NCBI GenBank assembly: GCA_023387735.1
Contig: JAEWHP010000020.1
Span: 310,001 to 374,000, forward strand
DNA length: 64,000 nucleotides
Direction: 5' to 3'
DNA from: Pseudomonadota bacterium
GTDB lineage: Bacteria > Pseudomonadota > Alphaproteobacteria > Rhizobiales > Xanthobacteraceae
Each line of letters opens with the position of its first letter. Positions within the stretch are counted from its first letter, which is position 1. Below the pieces are notes generated by a model that worked only from the letters and a program-made list of their open reading frames with translations, was not told the origin of the DNA and did not search any database. This document shows positions 25,571 through 34,195 of the stretch, piece after piece. Made by a program: the position numbers and the translations under genes.

Positions 25571-26938
25571 ATGACACGGCAAATGGCGCTGGTTGGATTC
25601 CTGCAGGCGCAGAACTGCACCAACCTGCCGAGTTCGTGGCGGCATCCGGAATCGCGCGACGATTCGATGTCGGCAGATTACTATCAGGAGATTGCCCGCA
25701 TTCTCGAAGCCGGCAAGTTCCACATGGCGTTCTTCGACGACCGTCTCGCGATGCCGGACCGTTACGGCAACGACCACGCCCACACCGTCGAATACGGCAT
25801 CCGCTGCGTGAAGATGGACCCGCTGATCGTGCTGACCACGATGGGCATGGTCACGACGAAGCTCGGGCTGGGGTCGACCGCCTCGACCACCTATTTCGAG
25901 CCGTTCGACGTCGCGCGCCGCTTCGCCACCCTCGACCTGATGTCGGGCGGCCGCGCGGGATGGAACGTCGTCACCTCGCTCAATGACGGCGAGGCCCACA
26001 ACATGGGCAAGGACGCCCATCTCGAACACGACTACCGCTACGACCGCGCCGACGAATTCATGGAAGTCGTGCTCGGCCATTGGGACACCTGGGAAGACGG
26101 CTCGCTCATCATGGACAAGAAGAGCGGCCGCTTCGCGGATCCCGCCAAGGTGAAGCGGCTCGACCACAAGGGCGAGTACTACAAGTCGCGCGGTCCTTTC
26201 ACCGTGCCGCGCTCGGAGCAAGGTCATCCCGTGATCATCCAGGCCGGCGCCTCCGGCCGCGGCCAGCGCTTTGCAGGACGGTGGGGCGAAGTGATCTTTA
26301 CAGCGGCGCGCAACGTGGCCGCCGCCAAGGAAGGCTATGCGGCAGTCCGCAACGAAGCGGCGAAAGCCGGTCGCGATCCCGACCAGATGCGGCTCTGCAA
26401 CCTCACCACGCCCGTCTGCGCCGCGACCAAGGCCGAGGCCGAGGACAAGATGGCGCTGATCAACAAGCTGCCGCTGGAGATCGACGCGCTGTCGCTGCTC
26501 GCCGAAGCGCTGAATTTCGACTTCGCCGCCAAGCCGCTCGACGAGCCGCTCACGTCGGAAGAGCTGAAGAGCATGCAGGGCATTCTCGGCATTCGCGACG
26601 GCGTGCTCAAGACTTCGGGCAAGTCCAATCCCAGCGCGCGCGATTTCGTCACCTTCTCCGGCCGTGGCCAGGTGCATGACGCGATCGTCGGCGGTCCGAA
26701 AGAGGTCGCGGACAGGCTCGAGGAAATGTTCGTCGAGCGCGGCTGCGACGGCTTTGTCATCGCGGCCACCATCGTGCCGGGCTCCTACGCCGATTTCGTC
26801 AAGCACGTCGTGCCGGAACTGCAGCGCCGCGGCCTGTTCCACAAGGACTATGCCGGCAAGACGCTGCGCGAAAATCTCGGCCTGCGGCGCCCGGCCGCCG
26901 GCGCCTGGAAGACGCGGCCGCAAGCCGCCGCCGAATAA
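25571..26938 (+). CDS. NtaA/SnaA/DszA-family FMN-dependent monooxygenase
   Basis: 455 residues of the bacterial luciferase-like class with the LLM TIM-barrel. Markers: FHMAFFDDRLAMP, TYFEPFDVARRFATLD, GRAGWNVVTSLNDGEAHNMG (NtaA/DszA flavin and substrate loop), RSEQGHPVIIQAGASG and PKEVADRLEEMF. It uses reduced FMN from a partner reductase and O2 to oxidise amines, sulfones or similar. No reductase gene lies adjacent, so it must be supplied elsewhere. ATG 25571 follows AAGGAGAACGGC. The middle gene of the Ldh-monooxygenase-FAH cluster. Confidence 0.9.
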   Translation: MTRQMALVGFLQAQNCTNLPSSWRHPESRDDSMSADYYQEIARILEAGKFHMAFFDDRLAMPDRYGNDHAHTVEYGIRCVKMDPLIVLTTMGMVTTKLGLGSTASTTYFEPFDVARRFATLDLMSGGRAGWNVVTSLNDGEAHNMGKDAHLEHDYRYDRADEFMEVVLGHWDTWEDGSLIMDKKSGRFADPAKVKRLDHKGEYYKSRGPFTVPRSEQGHPVIIQAGASGRGQRFAGRWGEVIFTAARNVAAAKEGYAAVRNEAAKAGRDPDQMRLCNLTTPVCAATKAEAEDKMALINKLPLEIDALSLLAEALNFDFAAKPLDEPLTSEELKSMQGILGIRDGVLKTSGKSNPSARDFVTFSGRGQVHDAIVGGPKEVADRLEEMFVERGCDGFVIAATIVPGSYADFVKHVVPELQRRGLFHKDYAGKTLRENLGLRRPAAGAWKTRPQAAAE

Positions 26939-26955
26939 GAGCAAGGGGACACGAT

Positions 26956-27738
26956 ATGCGTTGGCTCAAATTCACCGCCGCCGGCAGGACATCCTGGGGC
27001 ATCGTCGAGGGCGACAAGGTGATCGCCGTCAACGGCGATCCCTTCGGCGAGTGGCAGCGCGGAACGCAGTCGCATGCGCTCAAGGATGTGAAGATCGAGC
27101 TGCCGCTGATTCCGCGCACCTTCTATTGCGTCGGACTGAACTACCTCAAGCACCTCAAGGAAGCCGCCGACAAGGCCGGCACGGTGCCGAACGTGCCTGA
27201 CCGGCCGGAGATCGGCTACCGCGCGCAGAACGCGCTGATCGCCCATGACGAGGACGTGGTGATCCCGGCCAGCGCGACCGAGAAGATCCATTACGAGGGC
27301 GAACTGGTGGTGGTCATCGGCAAGAAGGCAAAACACCTCACCGAAGCGAACGCAATGGATTGCGTGTTCGGCTACACCATCGGCAATGACGTCAGCGAGC
27401 GCAGCTGGCAGAAGGCCGACCGCAGCCTGTGGCGCTCCAAGAACGCCGACACCTTCAAGCCGATGGGCCCGTGGATCGAGACCGACGTCGATCTGGACAG
27501 GATGGAAACCGCCATCCGGGTCAACGGCAAGGAGACCGGCCGCTTCCGCACCAACGACATGATCTTCGGCGTCGTGCCCTTCCTGGTCGAGCTATCGAAA
27601 TACTTCACGCTGTCGCCGGGCGACGTGATCTGGATGGGCACCGACGGCGCCTCGCCCGACCTCAAGGCCGGCGACGTCGTCGAGATCGATATCACCGGCA
27701 TCGGCACGCTGCGCAACAGGTTCGTGGCGGAGACGTAG
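26956..27738 (+). CDS. Fumarylacetoacetate hydrolase (FAH)-family protein
   Basis: 260 residues of the FAH C-terminal fold. Metal ligands lie in IHYEGELVVVIGKKAKH (Glu-x-Glu-like) and a conserved Asp in YTIGNDVSERSWQ; the GPWIETDVDLD and MIFGVVPFLVELSKY segments are standard. FAH enzymes cleave C-C bonds of acylpyruvates or 2-oxo-acids from ring fission. ATG 26956 is 15 bases after the monooxygenase stop with a GGGGACAC box, so it belongs to that operon and probably acts on a later intermediate. Confidence 0.9.
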   Translation: MRWLKFTAAGRTSWGIVEGDKVIAVNGDPFGEWQRGTQSHALKDVKIELPLIPRTFYCVGLNYLKHLKEAADKAGTVPNVPDRPEIGYRAQNALIAHDEDVVIPASATEKIHYEGELVVVIGKKAKHLTEANAMDCVFGYTIGNDVSERSWQKADRSLWRSKNADTFKPMGPWIETDVDLDRMETAIRVNGKETGRFRTNDMIFGVVPFLVELSKYFTLSPGDVIWMGTDGASPDLKAGDVVEIDITGIGTLRNRFVAET

Positions 27739-27841
27739 CTCCGTCACGCCCGTGTGCCGCCGTCATCGGGCCGGCCGCGTGCGCCGAACACAAAATGGCG
27801 AAAACAACCCCATGCAAAGTAGGATGGGCCGCCGCCTGGCG

Positions 27842-28699
27842 TCACACCGCCGTCGCCTTGGCGAAATCAACATAGATCTCGCGCAGCCGGTTGGTCATCG
27901 GGCCGGGCTTGCCGCTGCCGACCTTCTTGCCGTCGATCGACACCACCGCCTGCACGAACACGGTGGCGCTGGTGATGAAGGCTTCCTTGGCGGCCAGCGC
28001 CTCCTCAACCGAAAACGCGCGCTCCTCGACGCGGAGCTGGCGCTCCTCGGCAAGGGCGACCACCGCCTTGCGGGTGCAGCCGGGCAGGATCGCACTGCCG
28101 TTCTGCCGCGTCACGATCACGTCGTCCTGGGTCAGGATGAAGCACGATGACGAGCCGCCCTCGGTCACCTTGCCGTCCTCGATCATCCAGGCCTCGCCGG
28201 CGTTGGCTTCCGCTGCGGCCTGCTTGGCCAGCACCTGCGCCAGCAGCGCCACGCTCTTGATGTCGCGCCGGGTCCAGCGCAGATCAGGCACCGTGATGAC
28301 GTTGATGCCGGTCACGGCCGACGGCGCGTTGATGATGTCCTTCACCGAAGTGAACATGATCAGCGTCGGCTTGACGCCTTTCGGAAACGGGAAGTCGCGA
28401 CCGGTATCGGCGCCGCGCGTCACTTCCAGGTAGACCATGCCGTTGACAAGCTTGTTGCGCTCGACGAGTTCTTTCTGGATTTCCTGGATGCGCTCGACGG
28501 TTTCCGGCAGCGCCAGCTGGATCTCGCCGACCGAGCGCTCCAGCCGCGCCAGATGGGAGGCGTTGTCGATCAGCTTGCCGTCCAGCACGGCCGCCACTTC
28601 GTAGATGCCGTCGGCAAACAGGAAGCCGCGGTCGAAGACCGACACCTTGGCCTCCGAGTGTGGCACGAACGATCCGTTGACGTAGGCAATCTGTTCCAA
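27842..28699 (-). CDS. D-amino-acid transaminase-like, class IV PLP enzyme
   Basis: 285 residues from TTG 28699, which has AGGAG 8 bases upstream; ATG 28738 or 28750 would extend the protein. Class IV aminotransferase markers: SVFDRGFLFADGIYEV, the PLP lysine in RRDIKSVALLAQVLAK, and GGSSSCFI followed by PGCTRKAVV. D-alanine transaminase is the closest type (length fits, about 285). It would interconvert D-alanine or D-glutamate with keto acids. The next gene on the same strand belongs to the glutamate/aspartate ABC set, which suggests related nitrogen metabolism. Confidence 0.83.
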   Translation of the reverse strand: MEQIAYVNGSFVPHSEAKVSVFDRGFLFADGIYEVAAVLDGKLIDNASHLARLERSVGEIQLALPETVERIQEIQKELVERNKLVNGMVYLEVTRGADTGRDFPFPKGVKPTLIMFTSVKDIINAPSAVTGINVITVPDLRWTRRDIKSVALLAQVLAKQAAAEANAGEAWMIEDGKVTEGGSSSCFILTQDDVIVTRQNGSAILPGCTRKAVVALAEERQLRVEERAFSVEEALAAKEAFITSATVFVQAVVSIDGKKVGSGKPGPMTNRLREIYVDFAKATAV

Positions 28700-28777
28700 A
28701 GCGAAGTCTCCTGGAGGTAGTAAAGCTGATGGCAGCATTCCTATACGCAAGTTGTCGGGGCCGATAAAGCCTCAACC

Positions 28778-28861
28778 CGTCATTCCGGGGCGCCTCGCAG
28801 AGGCGAACCCGGAATCTCGAGATTCCGGGTTCGATGCTGCGCATCGCCCCGGAATGACGGG
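28778..28861. repeat. Intergenic palindromic repeat, family C (copy 1)
   Basis: Perfectly inverted ends: CCCGTCATTCCGGGGCG on the left pairs with CGCCCCGGAATGACGGG on the right, with GAACCCGGAATCTCGAGATT in the middle. It lies between the transaminase gene and gltL on the same strand. The CATTCCGGGGCG words recur at 37398-37524. Confidence 0.8.
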
Positions 28862-28870
28862 AAGCGGCAG

Positions 28871-29602
28871 CTAATGCGACAGGATCTTCGACAGGAACTG
28901 CTGCGCGCGCTCGCTGCGGGGGCTGCCGAAGAATTCATCCTTTTGCGCATCCTCGACGATCTCGCCCTTGTCCATGAAGATCACGCGATGCGCGACCTTG
29001 CGGGCAAAGCCCATCTCGTGGGTGACGACCATCATGGTCATGCCCTCGCGAGCGAGATCGACCATGACGTCGAGCACCTCGCTGATCATTTCCGGGTCGA
29101 GCGCCGAGGTCGGCTCGTCGAACAGCATCGCGATCGGGTCCATCGCGAGCGCGCGTGCGATCGCGACGCGCTGCTGCTGGCCGCCAGACAGTTCAGCCGG
29201 ATATTTGTTGGCATGCACCGTCAGCCCAACGCGCGCCAGCAGCTTCTCGCCCTTGGCCATGGCTTCGGCGTGCGAGCGACCCAGCACTTTTTCCTGCGCC
29301 AGGCACAGATTCTCGATGATCCGCAAATGCGGAAACAATTCGAAGTGCTGGAACACCATGCCGACGCGGGCGCGCAGTTTCGGCAGGTCGGTCCTGGGAT
29401 CGTTGACCTTGATGCCGTCGAGGATGATCTGGCCTTCCTGGAACGGCTCCAGCGCGTTGACGCATTTGATCAGCGTCGATTTGCCCGAACCCGACGGGCC
29501 GCACACCACCACGACCTCGCCCTTGGCGACGCTGGTGGTGCAGTCCTTCAACACCTGGAAGGTCGGCCCGTACCATTTGTTGACGTGGCTGATTTCAATC
29601 AT
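28871..29602 (-). CDS. gltL: Amino acid ABC transporter ATP-binding protein GltL
   Basis: 243 residues, full-size polar amino-acid ABC ATPase. Walker A GPSGSGKSTL, Q-loop FQHFELFPHL, signature LSGGQQQRVAIARAL, Walker B AMLFDEPTSAL, switch His in VVTHEMGF. Energises uptake of glutamate or aspartate with the permease pair upstream. It is separated from gltK by a family D palindromic repeat (29641-29758), which may attenuate its expression. Confidence 0.92.
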   Translation of the reverse strand: MIEISHVNKWYGPTFQVLKDCTTSVAKGEVVVVCGPSGSGKSTLIKCVNALEPFQEGQIILDGIKVNDPRTDLPKLRARVGMVFQHFELFPHLRIIENLCLAQEKVLGRSHAEAMAKGEKLLARVGLTVHANKYPAELSGGQQQRVAIARALAMDPIAMLFDEPTSALDPEMISEVLDVMVDLAREGMTMMVVTHEMGFARKVAHRVIFMDKGEIVEDAQKDEFFGSPRSERAQQFLSKILSH

Positions 29603-29640
29603 GGGCGGCTCGCAAGTTGCAGCGAAGACGGTCGAAACAC

Positions 29641-29758
29641 CTCTCCCATGGGGAGAGGTCGGATCGCGTCAGCGATCCGGGTGAGGGGTCTCGGTCCAAC
29701 GAGGGAACTGATCCCCTCACCCGGCGCTATGCGCCGACCTCTCCCCATGGGAGAGGTG
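29641..29758. repeat. Intergenic palindromic repeat, family D (copy 1)
   Basis: CTCTCCCATGGGGAGAGGTC on the left is inverted against CCTCTCCCCATGGGAGAGGT on the right; GGTGAGGGGTCT and CCCCTCACCC form a second nested pair. It sits inside the glt operon between gltK and gltL. A related copy is at 51337-51465. Confidence 0.75.
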
Positions 29759-29801
29759 AAGGAGTCAGCCCGCATTGATTTGTGCCCCATAAACGCCCTC
29801 G

Positions 29802-30494
29802 CTACCGAACAATGGCAATGCGCGCCTGCAGGCGCCGGACGCCCCAGGACGCGACACAGGAAATCACGAAATAGACCGCGGCCGCGAACAGGTACATCTC
29901 GACCAGCCGCCCGTCGCGCTGCGCCACCTTGCTGGCGGCCCCGAGAAAGTCCGGGATCGAAAGCACATAGACCAGCGAGGTGTCCTGGAACAGCACGATG
30001 GTCTGCGTCAGCAGCACCGGCAGCATGTTCCGGAATGCCTGCGGCAGCACGATATAGCGCATGGACTGGCTGTAGGTCAGGCCGAGCGCGCTCGCGGCTG
30101 CCGGCTGTCCCTTGGAGATCGACTGGATGCCCGCGCGCATGATCTCGGAGAAGTACGCCGCCTCGAACATGATGAAGGTGACGAGCGACGAGGTGAACGC
30201 GCCGACGCGGATCGGCCGCGACGCGCCCGTCAGCCACTGACCGATATAGGGCACCAGGAAGTAGAACCAGAAGATCACCAGCACCAGCGGCAGCGAGCGC
30301 ATGAAGTCGACATAGAGCCCGGCGATGCGGCCGAGCAGCTTGTAGCTGGACAGCCGCATCAGCGCGATCAGCGTGCCGAACACGAGACCGCCGAGCGCCG
30401 ACAGCCCGGTCAGCATCAGCGTGAACGTCATGCCGTCGAGAAACAGGTAGGGCAGCGATCGGCGGATGACATCGAAATCGAGGTTGGCGAACAT
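29802..30494 (-). CDS. gltK: Amino acid ABC transporter permease GltK
   Basis: 230 residues with the His/Glu/Gln-permease fold: several hydrophobic helices (FTLMLTGLSALGGLVFGTLI, LVLVIFWFYFLVP) and the EAA loop AAASALGLTYSQSMRYIVLP that contacts the ATPase. Start ATG 30494 (MFANLDFDVIRRSLP); the frame is open far upstream but the region 30497-31228 codes in another frame for GltJ. 2 bases separate it from the gltJ stop, so they are coupled. Forms a heterodimer channel with GltJ. Confidence 0.9.
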   Translation of the reverse strand: MFANLDFDVIRRSLPYLFLDGMTFTLMLTGLSALGGLVFGTLIALMRLSSYKLLGRIAGLYVDFMRSLPLVLVIFWFYFLVPYIGQWLTGASRPIRVGAFTSSLVTFIMFEAAYFSEIMRAGIQSISKGQPAAASALGLTYSQSMRYIVLPQAFRNMLPVLLTQTIVLFQDTSLVYVLSIPDFLGAASKVAQRDGRLVEMYLFAAAVYFVISCVASWGVRRLQARIAIVR

Positions 30495-30496
30495 GG

Positions 30497-31228
30497 TTAT
30501 TTCCCCGTGATGTAGCCGGGGATCGCCAGGCTTCGCTCGAGGAAACGCATGCCGGTGACGACGACGATGTTGATCGCGAGATACATCACGGTCGCGGCAG
30601 TGAAGGCCTCGAACACCTGAAACGAGAATTCCTGCATCGCCCGCGCCTGGCCGGTGAGTTCGATCAGGCCGATGGTGATCGCCACGGAAGTGTTCTTCAC
30701 AGTGTTGAGGAATTCGGATGTCAGCGGCGGCAGGATGATGCGGAACGCCATCGGCAGCAGCACGTAGCGATAGCCCTGCCCTGTCGTCAGCCCGAGCGCG
30801 GTTGCGGCCTGCTTCTGCCCGCGCGGCAGCGAGGCGATGCCGGCAGCCAGCTGGACGGCGACGCGTGCCGACATGAATAGCCCGACGCCGATCGCTGCCG
30901 TCCAGAACGGCGCGTTGGGAAGCTGCTTCAGCCAGAGCCCCGCAGCGCGCGGCAGCAGTTCGGGCAGCACGAAAAACCAGAGGAAAAGCTGCACCAGCAG
31001 TGGCATGTTGCGGAAGAATTCGACGTAGCCGAAGCCGATCCAGGACGCCGTTTTCGACGGCAGCGAGCGCAGGATGCCGACGATCGTGCCGGCGATCAGC
31101 GCGATGACCCAGGCCAGCAGCGCCGTCTTGATGGTCAGCCACAGTCCCGAGAGCAACAAATCGAGATAGGTCCCGCTCCCGGTCGGGTTCGGCTCGAAGA
31201 AGATGTGCCAGTTCCAGTTATAATTCAC
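30497..31228 (-). CDS. gltJ: Amino acid ABC transporter permease GltJ
   Basis: 243 residues, integral membrane. EAA loop AATALGLTTGQGYRYVLLP and 5 predicted helices. The N-terminal MNYNWNWHIFFEPN is typical of GltJ. A palindromic repeat fills the 205-base gap to gltI. Partner of GltK in glutamate/aspartate uptake. Start ATG 31228 is preceded by no strong ribosome site within the visible sequence, but the N-terminal sequence is right for the family. Confidence 0.9.
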   Translation of the reverse strand: MNYNWNWHIFFEPNPTGSGTYLDLLLSGLWLTIKTALLAWVIALIAGTIVGILRSLPSKTASWIGFGYVEFFRNMPLLVQLFLWFFVLPELLPRAAGLWLKQLPNAPFWTAAIGVGLFMSARVAVQLAAGIASLPRGQKQAATALGLTTGQGYRYVLLPMAFRIILPPLTSEFLNTVKNTSVAITIGLIELTGQARAMQEFSFQVFEAFTAATVMYLAINIVVVTGMRFLERSLAIPGYITGK

Positions 31229-31323
31229 GGGCCCCTACCGTCCGCCGCGCCACGTCACAAGATGACGTCCCATGCAATGACCGGGCCATTCTCATCAAGA
31301 AAATTGCCCGGTCAAATGCTTAA

Positions 31324-31427
31324 CCTCATCCTGAGGAGCGGCGTCTTCGCCGCGTCTCGAAGGATGAAAGCCCGACTGTGGCCTCATGGTTCGAGACGGC
31401 GCTGGCGCGCCTCCTCACCATGAGGGG
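31324..31427. repeat. Intergenic palindromic repeat, family E
   Basis: Contains CCTCATCCTGAGGAG on the left and CTCCTCACCATGAGG on the right, with GCGTCTCGAAGGATGA against TCATGGTTCGAGACG inside. It lies between gltI and gltJ. It could be a transcript-stabilising hairpin that lets gltI mRNA outnumber the permease message; that role is inferred from position. Confidence 0.65.
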
Positions 31428-31433
31428 CAGTCG

Positions 31434-32348
31434 TTACTTGTACGAATCCGGATCCGGCGAGTCGGACGGCTTGGCAAATACGTTTTTCAGTTCAGCGCTG
31501 ATCGGCGTGTTCAGGTTCAACCCCTTGGGCGGAATCTTCTGCGTGAACCATTTGTCGTAGATCTTCTGGCCCTCACCGCCGGTATAGACCGCAGCGATCG
31601 CGGCATCGACGACCTTCTTGAAGGCCGGATCGTCCTTGCGCAGCATGATGCCGTAAGGCTCGGGCTTCGAGAACGCATCCTTGGAGATGACGTAATCAGC
31701 CGGCGCCTTCGAGCCGGCCACGAGACTTGCCAGCAGGATGTCGTCCATCACGAAAGCCACTGCGCGGTCGGTCTCGACCATCAGGAACGCCTCGGCATGA
31801 TCCTTGGCGGGGATGATGTTGATGTTGAGACCGCGCGCGGCGTTGGCTTCGGTGAGCTGCTTGATGTTGGTGGTGCCGGCGGTGGAAACCACCGACTTGC
31901 CCTTCAGGTCGTCGATTGCATTGATCTTGCTCGCCTTCTTCGAGACGTAACGGCTCGCGGTCAGGAAGTGGGTGTTGGTGTAGGCGATCTGCTTCTGCCG
32001 CTCGACATTGTTGGTGGTCGATCCGCATTCGAGATCGACGGTGCCGTTGGCAAGCAGCGGGATGCGGGTGGACGACGTCACCGGATTGAGCTTGACCTCG
32101 AGCTTGTCGAGCTTGAGCTCCTTCTTCACGGCGTCGACGATCTTGTAGCAGAGGTCCATCGCGTAGCCGATCGGCTTCTGGTTGTCGTCGAGATAGGAGA
32201 AGGGAATGGAGGAATCGCGGAAGCCAAGCGTGATGGCGCCGGTGTCCTTAATGTTCTTCAGCGTCCCGGTGAGTTCCTGCGCCGTCGCCGGTCCGGCAAA
32301 GAGCGCAGCGGCGGCGAGCAGATAACCGATAGTCTGACGGTGTTTCAC
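31434..32348 (-). CDS. gltI: Glutamate/aspartate ABC transporter substrate-binding protein GltI
   Basis: 304 residues with a signal peptide (IGYLLAAAALFAGPATAQ). Family-3 solute-binding core: TLKNIKDTGAITLGFRDSSI, LDDNQKPIGYAMDLCYKI, VDLECGSTTNNVERQKQIAY and FVMDDILLASLVAG. It binds L-glutamate and L-aspartate in the periplasm. First gene of gltIJKL. The start ATG 32348 follows AAAGGAGAAGTTACG, a strong ribosome site consistent with high expression of the binding protein. Confidence 0.92.
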   Translation of the reverse strand: MKHRQTIGYLLAAAALFAGPATAQELTGTLKNIKDTGAITLGFRDSSIPFSYLDDNQKPIGYAMDLCYKIVDAVKKELKLDKLEVKLNPVTSSTRIPLLANGTVDLECGSTTNNVERQKQIAYTNTHFLTASRYVSKKASKINAIDDLKGKSVVSTAGTTNIKQLTEANAARGLNINIIPAKDHAEAFLMVETDRAVAFVMDDILLASLVAGSKAPADYVISKDAFSKPEPYGIMLRKDDPAFKKVVDAAIAAVYTGGEGQKIYDKWFTQKIPPKGLNLNTPISAELKNVFAKPSDSPDPDSYK

Positions 32349-32540
32349 GTAACTTCTCCTTTAAAGGCTACAGATGATTGCTCATCGACCCATACCTGGC
32401 GACTTGCCAGGTAGCTTACGAACCAGCTTGCCGGATGGTTTCGCCGGCAACCCAGAACCAGTCTTTGCACGGCCGCCCCGCCGGAGCCGGCACTATACCT
32501 GCACAATTCGGACCAAAACAGGTCTCATGCGATCGCCTGC

Positions 32541-33413
32541 CTACCGGCGGCCTGTTCGCTCCGCTTCCGCGGCCACGATCTGGTGGAGGACCGGCGCAAT
32601 GTAGCGGCGAAACTGTTCGGGATTTTCGCTCATTGGGAAATGACCGAGCTGCTCCATGATGGTGACACTGGCGCCCCCGATAGCGGCAGCGGTCCGTTGA
32701 GTATCCTCCGGCGTGCAGGAGAAATCATACTCGCCCGTGAGCAGATAGAGCGGGCATACTTTAGTATCGATCCTCTCGACCCTGCCGCGCAGATCGCCGT
32801 CGACCCGATAGAAATACAGGTCGCCCTTGAACACGCCGGGCCCGCCCTGCTTGTAGGCCCATAGTGTCTCGGCGCGGGAGGCGGCCGGGCTCTGCGGCGC
32901 CATCAGGCCGGACACCAGCGCGGCGCAGACTTCGCCGCCGTGGACGTCGGGGCGGTTTAACCATGCCGTGTCGTACCAGGGCGCCTGGAAGTCCGCCCCC
33001 TCGAGTCCGATGAGGGCGCGGAATTCGGCGGCATGATCGATCGCCAGATTGAGCACGATGCGGCCGCCGATCGAGCAGCCCATCACCACCGGCCGGTCCA
33101 GTTGCAGCGCCTGGCAGAAGGCGCGGATGGTCTGCGTGTAGCGCGCCGTCGTGAGCTGATACTCGGTGCCATCCCAGCTTGCCGGCGGGTTCGACTTGCC
33201 ATGCCAGGGCATGTCGAAAGCGATGATGCGAAATTTCTTCGCGAACTCCTCATCCGCCAGCAGATGCCGCCACTGCCTGCCATCGGAGCCGGCGGTGTGC
33301 AGGCAAACCAGCGGGATGCCCTCACCGCTTTCCTCGAAGTAGATGCGATACATCTCGCCGTCGATGTCGACATGCACATAGCGACCGACCATCGGTTCGA
33401 TCATGCCGGTCAT
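32541..33413 (-). CDS. Alpha/beta hydrolase
   Basis: 290 residues. Oxyanion LHTAGSDGRQW, nucleophile elbow VMGCSIGGRIVL (Ser in G-C-S-I-G-G), acidic residue in LLTGEYDFSC and His in QLGHFPMS, so the triad looks complete. Resembles meta-cleavage-product hydrolases and haloperoxidase-like esterases; the substrate is undetermined. Its ATG 33413 overlaps the previous stop codon (ATGA), so it is coupled to the SCP2-like gene upstream. Confidence 0.85.
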   Translation of the reverse strand: MTGMIEPMVGRYVHVDIDGEMYRIYFEESGEGIPLVCLHTAGSDGRQWRHLLADEEFAKKFRIIAFDMPWHGKSNPPASWDGTEYQLTTARYTQTIRAFCQALQLDRPVVMGCSIGGRIVLNLAIDHAAEFRALIGLEGADFQAPWYDTAWLNRPDVHGGEVCAALVSGLMAPQSPAASRAETLWAYKQGGPGVFKGDLYFYRVDGDLRGRVERIDTKVCPLYLLTGEYDFSCTPEDTQRTAAAIGGASVTIMEQLGHFPMSENPEQFRRYIAPVLHQIVAAEAERTGRR

Positions 33414-33826
33414 GACGCGACCGTTGCGAAATGTTGCCGTGGCAGCGCCAGCACATCCTTGAAGTACTGCAGATGCGTCATGAACGGATGCAGGTCACCT
33501 TCCAGCACAGCCTCCCCGCGCTTGGTCAACGCCAACAGGTCGTGGAAACCCGGACGCGGTGCAGGCTGCCAATACTCCGCCCATGCCGCCACGGAAGCGC
33601 GGTAGGAAAACCGCCAGGATCGCATCAGCACCGGCGCCGGCGTCAGGTCGACGATCCGTCCCTCCCGGATCGAGGCGTGAAAGGCATGGTCAACGGGCCC
33701 GAGCAGGCATTCGCAATCGAGCAAGCGGCCGCGCGCGATCAGCGCCGGCGTCTTTTCGAGAAGCGCAGGAATGCCGGCGAACGCCTCTCTGATGGCGGCG
33801 TCGGTTGCGGTCGAAGCTGAAATCAT
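33410..33826 (-). CDS. SCP2-like small protein coupled to hydrolase
   Basis: 138 residues from ATG 33826 (MISASTATDAAIREAF). The second half (RASVAAWAEYWQPAPRPGFH, then LALTKRGEAVLEGDLHPF) resembles an SCP2 sterol/acyl-binding domain, which would hold a hydrophobic ligand for the hydrolase that follows. The match is by pattern only. The frame is open to 33925 but the ATG at 33826 starts the conserved part. ATGA overlap with the hydrolase indicates a two-gene unit. Confidence 0.55.
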   Translation of the reverse strand: MISASTATDAAIREAFAGIPALLEKTPALIARGRLLDCECLLGPVDHAFHASIREGRIVDLTPAPVLMRSWRFSYRASVAAWAEYWQPAPRPGFHDLLALTKRGEAVLEGDLHPFMTHLQYFKDVLALPRQHFATVAS

Positions 33827-34195
33827 GGGCTCCAGGCGGGGCTTCCTGCCATGCCGCCATTGGCAGGGATCGGAACCGGTCGGTCCGGTCGGGATATGAT
33901 GGCCCGAAATATCCTGACATCGCAAGGCATCACGACCTTGAGCTTTCCTTGATTATTGCTTGCTCCGTTAACTATCCCGCGACACCGATACCCCGAACCA
34001 GCGACAAAATTCCGTATCTCGGGATGCCGCAGCAGGCCAATTGTCGCATGGCTACTTTCGACCGATCGCCCTTCCCCGCAGCGCGGGCCACTACAGTCAA
34101 TAAGCTTTTCTTCTCAGTCGATTTCGGGGAAGATCGAGCCCAGGAAAGTAATTAACGCGCCCCGGATCAACGAGGCAGCAAAGGGAGCATTTGAA
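33827..34195. other. Divergent intergenic region without a gene
   Basis: About 370 bases between the SCP2-like gene and tctC. It should carry the promoters in both directions. Somewhat AT-rich stretches occur around 33940-33970. No gene, RNA or strong dyad was seen. Confidence 0.5.

Noticed and set aside
30497..31142. Extended gltK frame running upstream over gltJ
   Set aside because: GltJ is encoded in the other frame with correct family sequence, so the extension is a shadow and gltK starts at 30494.
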